A stretch of 64,000 bases of DNA, taken from contig JANRIC010000056.1 in the NCBI GenBank assembly GCA_033765345.1, positions 30,838-94,837 on the forward strand. Reading direction: 5' to 3'. The translations under genes and the position numbers were made by a program. The notes beneath the pieces were generated by a model. It did not search any database and was not told the DNA's origin. It saw only the letters and a list, made by a program, of their open reading frames with translations. How positions within the stretch are numbered: the first letter of the stretch is position 1; each line of letters starts with the position of its first letter. Source of the stretch: JANRIC01 sp033765345 (GTDB lineage: Bacteria > Bacteroidota > Bacteroidia > Cytophagales > Microscillaceae). Positions 27,938 to 33,826 of the stretch are shown here, piece by piece.

Positions 27938-28279
27938 TTATAAAAAGTGTACTTTCTCGATCAGCAGTTCGGTACCCTGAATGATGTTGCGGCTAGGTTT
28001 GCCACAGGCACAGACAAATTTATAATTCTCGATTTCGTTTGTAAGGTTGCAGGGTTCGCAATGCACCAAGATAGAAGTCAGGTGAATGTTGAGTTTGACG
28101 CTTTCATATCTTTGCTCGGATTGGGTGACAGCCTCAAAGGCAGATTGCATCAAGATCGGCTCTACATTGGAGAGTTTGCCGACTTTGAGGTCAATTTCAG
28201 TCATGTTTTGTAGTTCTTCTTTGGTAAAATTGTCCTCCAGAGTTCTGAAAATGGTGCGAACCAGTGAGATTTCGTGCAT
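27938..28279 (-). CDS. hypA: Nickel chaperone HypA
   Basis: The 113-residue protein begins MHE, whose Met1-His2-Glu3 form the nickel site, and has a zinc-binding pair of cysteine motifs (CEPC at about 74-77 and CAC about 15 residues later). It hands nickel to the large subunit with HypB. The second cysteine motif is CxC where CPxC is usual, a one-residue shortening that may alter the zinc site. It begins 3 bases after the TPR gene, suggesting coupled translation. Confidence 0.93.
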   Translation of the reverse strand: MHEISLVRTIFRTLEDNFTKEELQNMTEIDLKVGKLSNVEPILMQSAFEAVTQSEQRYESVKLNIHLTSILVHCEPCNLTNEIENYKFVCACGKPSRNIIQGTELLIEKVHFL

Positions 28280-28282
28280 TTT

Positions 28283-29806
28283 TTAGATTTTACCAAGTTT
28301 TTCCAATTCTTCCAGATGTTTTTGTGCTTCCTCGTGCAGTTGAGGATCATCCACCAGATTTTTAATTTCCAGGGCTTTGGCCACCATGTCCCGGTATCGG
28401 ATTTCATTAAAAGAATCTTCTTCATTGCTTACGTACCAGCTTGCTTCCAGGAAATTGATCAGCGTCAATGCCCTTTCATAAGGATAGGTTTGGGCATCTC
28501 GCACGCTGAGGGCTTCTTCATAGAGCTCGAGGGCTTTGGCGTAGTTATCGGCTTTTTTCATGGGTGGGTACAGAGTCATGGCATTGGCGTAGTTATTAGA
28601 GACGCTGGCATATTCGTAAGGGAAATCCGCTTTGGTAAAATACGCCAGGGCTTCTTTGAAAGAAGAAGCCGAAAGGGCAGCCCAAACACCTCGTTTTTTA
28701 TTCTCATCGGGCATTTCTGAATAGATAATACCCAGGTGGTGATGAATGTCGGCAAAGATTTCGGGGGTGGTTTCCTTGTCGAATATCTTCAAAGCTTGCT
28801 GAAAGCTCTCGATGGCAGATTTATAAAATTGCGGACTACCGCTTTTAGACCATGTATAGAGTAAGATTCCTTTTCTAAACCAAGCTGTGCCAAGCATTTC
28901 GTCCAGTTCTTCGCTCTCTAGATATTGGATAGCTTTGTTGAGGTATGAAAGTGCTTCGGAAAAGCTATGGTCAATCTGAGCAATAAAGGCTGCATCCATC
29001 AGCAGCATTCCGGCTTCCGAGAGGCATTGTTTGGACTCATAAAATTGCAAAGTTTCCCAGAGATTTTCTTTTAAGGCTTTCAACAATTCGGGGTCGTAAG
29101 GTACGGAGAGCATTTTGACCATTGCCTGTACTAGCACAAATTTCAGCGAAGCTTTGATCACGGGATTTTGGGTTGGTTTCAGGGCATATTCTATTAAAGC
29201 TGCCGCTGCTTTTGCTTCTGCATAGTCTAGGAGAAAATTGGCATAATGCTTTATGGAGAAAGCCCGAAAAACATCATCTGGGGCGTATTCTATGGCTATT
29301 TTGAAACAATCGTGCGTCTTGGGAATGCTGTAAGGTTCGTGGGGATAGATATAATATTGAACCAAAGCCAGATTGTGCGAAGCACGGTATTTCTCAAAGT
29401 TATCCTGATGCTTGATTGCACGCTCAAAGTCTTGTACATCAATTGGGTAGCCGTTTTTGATGCGTACGTAATTGTCCCATTCCTGAAGCAAGGGATATTC
29501 CTGGAGGTAGTCCCAGGTTTTTTCAAAATTATCCAAAAGCCCGAAGATTGTACCGAGGAAGGTATTTTCTTGCAGGGTGATATGAGGGGGAAAAATATAG
29601 GGTACTAAGTGATTGTACCAGTCTGGAAGTATCTCGATTTGAGCATTTCTGACCAAAATTGCGGGTTTATTGTCCGAGAAAATCATATTTTCAGGTTTAT
29701 CTCCCGCTTGTATATCCAGCAATTCTTCCAGTCGGTCTTCTGTGGCAATGTATTGCCTGACGGTGTGCTGGTCTTTAGTTGAGACAAAAACAGATACTAT
29801 CTTCAT
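28283..29806 (-). CDS. TPR protein of the hydrogenase cluster
   Basis: The 507-residue protein has no signal peptide. The first ~150 residues are an unclassified alpha/beta domain; from about 170 on it is helical with tetratricopeptide repeats (e.g. FSEALSYLNKAIQYL, SFKEALAYFTKADFP, YAKALELYEEALSV). It overlaps the upstream 105-residue gene by 32 bases and is followed 3 bases later by hypA, so it is embedded in the hup-hyp transcript. TPR proteins are protein-docking scaffolds. A chaperone or partner for HupSL is plausible, from position, but no function is established by sequence. Confidence 0.8.
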   Translation of the reverse strand: MKIVSVFVSTKDQHTVRQYIATEDRLEELLDIQAGDKPENMIFSDNKPAILVRNAQIEILPDWYNHLVPYIFPPHITLQENTFLGTIFGLLDNFEKTWDYLQEYPLLQEWDNYVRIKNGYPIDVQDFERAIKHQDNFEKYRASHNLALVQYYIYPHEPYSIPKTHDCFKIAIEYAPDDVFRAFSIKHYANFLLDYAEAKAAAALIEYALKPTQNPVIKASLKFVLVQAMVKMLSVPYDPELLKALKENLWETLQFYESKQCLSEAGMLLMDAAFIAQIDHSFSEALSYLNKAIQYLESEELDEMLGTAWFRKGILLYTWSKSGSPQFYKSAIESFQQALKIFDKETTPEIFADIHHHLGIIYSEMPDENKKRGVWAALSASSFKEALAYFTKADFPYEYASVSNNYANAMTLYPPMKKADNYAKALELYEEALSVRDAQTYPYERALTLINFLEASWYVSNEEDSFNEIRYRDMVAKALEIKNLVDDPQLHEEAQKHLEELEKLGKI

Positions 29807-30092
29807 TTGTTTTTAGGGTTCCTCTTGCATCTTTTTGGATGCCTCTTTTGAATAATTCGGCGTAAATATGTGCTTTTTTTTCAGAATCATAATGATCTAT
29901 TTCCACACACATAAAATGTAAAGGATTGCTGACCCAAATGTATACCATAGTCACATACCATCGTCCGCACTCCAAAGTAATTTTATGCCTTACTTCACTA
30001 TCTTTGAGCCAATTTCCTTTTTGGATAAAATGCAAGTCTATTTTGCTGCCTAGGGCTTCTGCATTCACAGGAAAATGTTTATAAAAATCCAT
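29775..30092 (-). CDS. Small unknown protein of the hydrogenase cluster (105 aa)
   Basis: The 105-residue protein is mixed alpha/beta with an aromatic-rich core strand (RWYVTMVYIWVSNPLHF), followed by a Cys-Val-Glu-Ile-Asp-His segment and C-terminal charged residues ending in a Cys-x-Cys. I do not recognise a family. It is translated between the 123-residue gene (36-base gap) and the TPR gene (32-base overlap), so it belongs to the hydrogenase operon. Confidence 0.6.
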   Translation of the reverse strand: MDFYKHFPVNAEALGSKIDLHFIQKGNWLKDSEVRHKITLECGRWYVTMVYIWVSNPLHFMCVEIDHYDSEKKAHIYAELFKRGIQKDARGTLKTNEDSICFCLN

Positions 30093-30128
30093 AGCTTTTC
30101 TTTTTTAGGGATTCGCTCTCGTGTTATT

Positions 30129-30500
30129 TCAAAACTGAATCACCAGCATTTTTCTTCCTTCCCGGATTTCATACTCCAATGGTCTGTCTTCCTGACTTAA
30201 ATCGTGATCAATCAATATTTCGTGCAGGGCAATGCTTTTTTCGGGGAGTTCGCCTCTTTGTTTGAGCATTTGCATGGATGGTTCGTGTAGTTTACGAAAG
30301 ACCTCATCTTGAAAACTTACCAAAAAAAGCCTTCGAATGTCTGCCTTGTAGGACAAATATACAAAATTAGCCTCAGAAAACACCTCTTTCGCCACTTCAT
30401 CCGCTACGATGAGGTGCATATTTTTGAGGTATACCTGCCGAACCTCTACGGGGGAGTTTTCTTTAAAATGATCCAGGTATTTTTTAGGTGGAATGAACAT
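30129..30500 (-). CDS. Small unknown protein of the hydrogenase cluster (123 aa)
   Basis: The 123-residue soluble protein has no signal peptide, no cysteine and no known motif. It is mostly charged, with alternating strands (SEANFVYLSYKADIRRLFLVSFQD) and an acidic C-terminal segment (SQEDRPLEYEIREGRK). It lies 3 bases downstream of hupD and upstream of the 105-residue gene. It could be a further assembly or structural factor of the enzyme; only the position supports this. Confidence 0.65.
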   Translation of the reverse strand: MFIPPKKYLDHFKENSPVEVRQVYLKNMHLIVADEVAKEVFSEANFVYLSYKADIRRLFLVSFQDEVFRKLHEPSMQMLKQRGELPEKSIALHEILIDHDLSQEDRPLEYEIREGRKMLVIQF

Positions 30501-30503
30501 AAA

Positions 30504-30995
30504 CTACTGATTTTGAGGTTGAAATAAAGATTTTTGGATTAAATGCGCCACATTGTCACCAGCTTGTTTTACGATTTCGCTTAGGTCAAGCTCCAGTCGG
30601 GTGTTTTCTACGGCGATCAAATACACCTCGATATCTTTGGGGTATTCGTGCTGTAGGATTTTTTTAGCATAAGAAAGAGCTTGATTCCATTTCAGGCTAT
30701 GTAAAAACACCAAAGGATCATCCTCGATTTGTGCTTCAATCTGCTCGGCTGGTAGTTTGAAGACAGTGCCTACGGACTCTCCGCTGTTGATGACGGCATC
30801 AATGATGATGATTTTTTGATGACCTTTGAGCTGGAAAAGCACTTCAAAAGCAGAAGTACCCATATCAAGCAGTGTGATATTTTCCTGAGCTGGAACTTGT
30901 TTTTTTAGTACCTCAATTACATAAATTCCTATGGCATCATCGCTACGAACTGGGTTGCCGAAACCCATCACGGCTATTTTAGGAAGCATACACAA
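30504..30995 (-). CDS. hupD: Hydrogenase maturation endopeptidase HupD-like
   Basis: The 163-residue protein belongs to the HybD/HyaD family of proteases that clip the C-terminal tail of the large subunit after nickel insertion. It has the N-terminal GFGNPVRSDDAIG segment with the metal-ligand acidic residue, LLDMGTSAFE and IIIIDAV, in the usual order. It lies next to hupL with 57 bases between, where a perfect inverted repeat is found. The start is either Met1 or Met3. Confidence 0.92.
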   Translation of the reverse strand: MCMLPKIAVMGFGNPVRSDDAIGIYVIEVLKKQVPAQENITLLDMGTSAFEVLFQLKGHQKIIIIDAVINSGESVGTVFKLPAEQIEAQIEDDPLVFLHSLKWNQALSYAKKILQHEYPKDIEVYLIAVENTRLELDLSEIVKQAGDNVAHLIQKSLFQPQNQ

Positions 30996-31002
30996 GTTAT
31001 AT

Positions 31003-31039
31003 AAAAACCTATAAGGTTTTTAAAACCTTATAGGTTTTT
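31003..31039. repeat. Perfect 18-bp inverted repeat between hupL and hupD
   Basis: Arms 31003-31020 and 31022-31039 (AAAAACCTATAAGGTTTT against its exact complement) are separated by a single T. It lies in the only gap between hupL and hupD. It may act as a partial terminator or as an mRNA 3' protecting hairpin. A related AAGGTTT-AAACCTT hairpin is found at 60724-60740. Confidence 0.9.
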
Positions 31040-31052
31040 GGTGAGGTGAATA

Positions 31053-32645
31053 TTACAATTTAAACTGAGTCAGTTGTTCGCCTGATTTGCCATCGTGTGC
31101 GTGAACGGTACACACCAAGCAGGAGTCAAAAGAGCGGGCTACCATCCCTACTTCTACGGGGTCGTGCGGGTCCTCGATTTCTATGCCTGTCAGAGCAGCC
31201 TCGATGGGTCCGGGGTTGTTTTGTTCGTCATTCGGGCCTACGTTCCAGGTAGTGGGAGCAATTACTTGATAATTTTTGATTACACCGCCTTCAATCTCGA
31301 TCCAGTGAGCCAAAGCTCCGCGGGCGGCTTCGGTAGCACCAAAACCTTGTCCGTCGATTTCTTTGGGTTTGATGTAGAATTCGGCATCGAGATCAATTTC
31401 AGTAAGCCATTGATTGATAAACTCATACAATCGGGGAGCTTCGTGCATACGTGCCAGTGTGCGGGTGAATACACTGGGTCCGAGTTTCTGTAGAATATCT
31501 CCAAAGAGTGGGTCTTGGATTTGGTGCGACATATTGGCTGGGTTGGCATTCATCACTACTCGAGCTAATGGACCGGCTTCCGCGGCGTTGCCCATGTATC
31601 GGGGAGCTTTTGCCCAGCTATATTTTGCATCAAAGTCGGAATTGATCAGATTTTGAGACTCAACAGGCGTAGGAAGCGGCTCATTCCAGGGGTGAGAGGC
31701 AGGTACATCTTGGTACCAGGAATGCTTGACGTGCTCCATGACCTGTAAGTGGTCAAAGGTATGATATGCCTTGCCGTCAAAGAAGCCACTTGAGGAGATC
31801 AGTGCTTGATTTCGGCTCTCAATGGTGGGTTTGTTGTAGCGGTCTTTGTGCAGGTAAGTGCCTGTGGCGATAAATTTACCGACACCCTGTCCGAATTTAT
31901 CCAGTCCGAACTCAAGCGAGGCACGAATAAACAAACCCAGGTCGCTGTTGCGCTGAGATTCGTTTTCTTCTATCCAGGCCATCATATCGTCCCAGCTTTT
32001 GATCTGGAGGTAACGCTCTACGGAGCAACCCAGCCAGATAGATTCGAGCCAGTCGTGTCTGAATTGGTTCATAATGGCGTGTGCACGGGTGATGTCTTTC
32101 AGGGTGGGGGCGCACATCACACCGCCGGGAATCATATAGCTTGAATGCGGCCACTGGCCTCCAAAAAGGGCATATACTTCTACGGGGCGGCCGCTGGCTA
32201 CTACACCTTGTTGAAAAGAAGTACCCACATAAGCAGCAAAACGTTTGGCTACTTCCTGATAAAGCGGTTTGTTGGCAAATTTTTTATTAGCCATATCCGT
32301 AGCGAAAATGGCATAAAACCATCGGGGAATACTTTGGATGGTTTCGGTGGCCTGGCCAATCGCTCTCAAAAGCAATGCATTGGGCGTAAGTTGGGTTTTC
32401 CAGGCAGTATCCAAGGCAGAAGAAGCACAATACAAGTGAGAACCTCCGCAGATACCACAGATACGAGGCGTGACGATCAAGCCAGATTGCGGATCTTTGC
32501 CGGCCATGATTTTTTCAAAACCACGGAACATGGCCGCCTGGGTGTGGGCACGCGTCACCACCCCATTTTCCATATAAACCTTCACATCTAGGTCTCCTTC
32601 TACACGACCGACAGGAGAGATATTTAATTCTTTTACAGTTGCCAT
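31053..32645 (-). CDS. hupL: [NiFe] hydrogenase large subunit, group 2a type
   Basis: The 530-residue protein carries the active site for H2 oxidation. It has the two cysteine pairs that hold Ni-Fe: RICGICGGSH (Cys63, Cys66, L1) and DSCLVCTVH (Cys509, Cys512, L2). The 15 residues after His515 form the tail removed by the maturation protease. DSCLVCTVHA, rather than the DPCLACAVH of membrane-bound group 1 enzymes, is what cyanobacterial-type HupL has. Length is normal. It lies 15 bases after hupS. Confidence 0.97.
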   Translation of the reverse strand: MATVKELNISPVGRVEGDLDVKVYMENGVVTRAHTQAAMFRGFEKIMAGKDPQSGLIVTPRICGICGGSHLYCASSALDTAWKTQLTPNALLLRAIGQATETIQSIPRWFYAIFATDMANKKFANKPLYQEVAKRFAAYVGTSFQQGVVASGRPVEVYALFGGQWPHSSYMIPGGVMCAPTLKDITRAHAIMNQFRHDWLESIWLGCSVERYLQIKSWDDMMAWIEENESQRNSDLGLFIRASLEFGLDKFGQGVGKFIATGTYLHKDRYNKPTIESRNQALISSSGFFDGKAYHTFDHLQVMEHVKHSWYQDVPASHPWNEPLPTPVESQNLINSDFDAKYSWAKAPRYMGNAAEAGPLARVVMNANPANMSHQIQDPLFGDILQKLGPSVFTRTLARMHEAPRLYEFINQWLTEIDLDAEFYIKPKEIDGQGFGATEAARGALAHWIEIEGGVIKNYQVIAPTTWNVGPNDEQNNPGPIEAALTGIEIEDPHDPVEVGMVARSFDSCLVCTVHAHDGKSGEQLTQFKL

Positions 32646-32660
32646 TTTTCTGAAATTAAT

Positions 32661-33620
32661 TTATTTGGAAGTTTCTTTGAGTTTTTTGTTAGTGGGTAAC
32701 ATTTTTTCCCATCCGGCACGGAGGTAATATTTCAATCTGCCTTCTCCAGTGGGTACGTCTCTTGGTAAGATTCCGGCGTATTTGAGCGATTTGAACACAC
32801 TGCCTTTCACCAGGTCATGGTGTGGGAAGCCAGGTTCGGTACAGCCTAGGCAAGGATGGTTTGTACGGGTTTTGCTGGATTGGCGATTCCAGAGAATGCG
32901 GTTACAGCTTGCACGGGTCATAGGTCCCCGACAACCTACTTCATAAAACAAACAGCCACCTCTTTTGCCGAAATGACCATCAATCTTCTGAGCAAAGTTG
33001 TTTACGTTCGGGCAGCCTGTCTGCACAAAATCCGTAAAAAAAGTCTTGGGCCTGTGGTATTCATCCACGAGTACGTCTTTGATTCTGCCTACAGAGATCG
33101 CCACCAAGATTTGTGTAATCCAGTCGGGGTGCGCAGGGCAACCGGGGATGTTGATGACTGGTAGACCTCCCTTGGATCTGTAAGCAGCTCCTAAAAAACC
33201 ACCGATTTTTTGTTTGTGGAATTGCATCCCCGTAGATTCGCTTGGGTTGGGCGGCACAGCAGGAATCCCTCCCCAAGTAGCACAATCACCAATAGCTACT
33301 ACATATCCGGCTACGGCTGAGAGTTCTTTGATCCAGTCTTTCATAGGCCGATCACAGAAGTAATTCATAGTTCCTGTGTTTTTCGGCCCTTGCACGATTG
33401 AACCTTCGTACACCAAAATGTCTAATTGTTGTTTACCCTGAATGATTTCATTCATCAAATCGGTGACCTGTTCACCAATTTCCAAGCCGATAGAAGGATG
33501 CCAAAGAATGTTCACGCCGTAATCAGTAACCAGCTCGATTACGGTGGGCTCTTCGGCATTGAGAAACGACATCGTGTTGCCACTACACGCTCCTCCTTGT
33601 AACCAAAGTACATTTGCCAT
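32661..33620 (-). CDS. hupS: [NiFe] hydrogenase small subunit, group 2a type
   Basis: The 319-residue protein starts directly with the mature sequence (VLWLQGGACSGNTMSFLNAEEP) and has no Tat signal (RRxFxK), so the enzyme stays in the cytoplasm or on its inner-membrane face. The cysteine ligands for three Fe-S clusters are visible (Cys12, GDCATWGG, PGCPAHPDW, QTGCPN, GGCLFYEVGCRGP, SCNRILWN, HPCLGCTEPGF). The layout and motifs fit the cyanobacterial HupS/mycobacterial HucS branch (group 2a), from memory. It is the first gene of the cluster. No hydrogen-bonded b-type cytochrome gene follows. Confidence 0.96.
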   Translation of the reverse strand: MANVLWLQGGACSGNTMSFLNAEEPTVIELVTDYGVNILWHPSIGLEIGEQVTDLMNEIIQGKQQLDILVYEGSIVQGPKNTGTMNYFCDRPMKDWIKELSAVAGYVVAIGDCATWGGIPAVPPNPSESTGMQFHKQKIGGFLGAAYRSKGGLPVINIPGCPAHPDWITQILVAISVGRIKDVLVDEYHRPKTFFTDFVQTGCPNVNNFAQKIDGHFGKRGGCLFYEVGCRGPMTRASCNRILWNRQSSKTRTNHPCLGCTEPGFPHHDLVKGSVFKSLKYAGILPRDVPTGEGRLKYYLRAGWEKMLPTNKKLKETSK

Positions 33621-33747
33621 AATTATAATTTTTTTGAAACAGAGTTGTATTTTTTCAAAAAGTACCCAATTATTTAGAGACTAAAAAATGACTTTTATCA
33701 TAAAATGGTGTTTTTTTAGTAATTTATATTGATTCTAAGCAAAATAA

Positions 33748-33773
33748 AGGCGGATAAATGAAGATAATCGCCT
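33748..33773 (-). terminator. Weak terminator candidate after the TPR-CHAT gene
   Basis: On the minus strand AGGCG and CGCCT form a 5-bp stem (33748-33773) with a 16-base loop, followed by TTTATTTTG. It lies 54 bases past the stop codon at 33827 and before hupS. The stem is short. Confidence 0.3.
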
Positions 33774-33826
33774 CCTGTGCTCTTTTCAAGTACTCGTGCT
33801 TTTGGATCGCAGATATAAAATACCTG

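Noticed and set aside
32661..33620. Membrane-bound (group 1) hydrogenase small subunit
   Set aside because: There is no Tat signal or C-terminal anchor, and the N-terminus starts with the mature cluster-binding sequence; no cytochrome b gene follows.
33621..33826. Promoter or regulator site of the hup operon
   Set aside because: I found no full match to TAnnTTTG with a proper -33 on the minus strand and no clear Crp/Fnr palindrome, so none is claimed.
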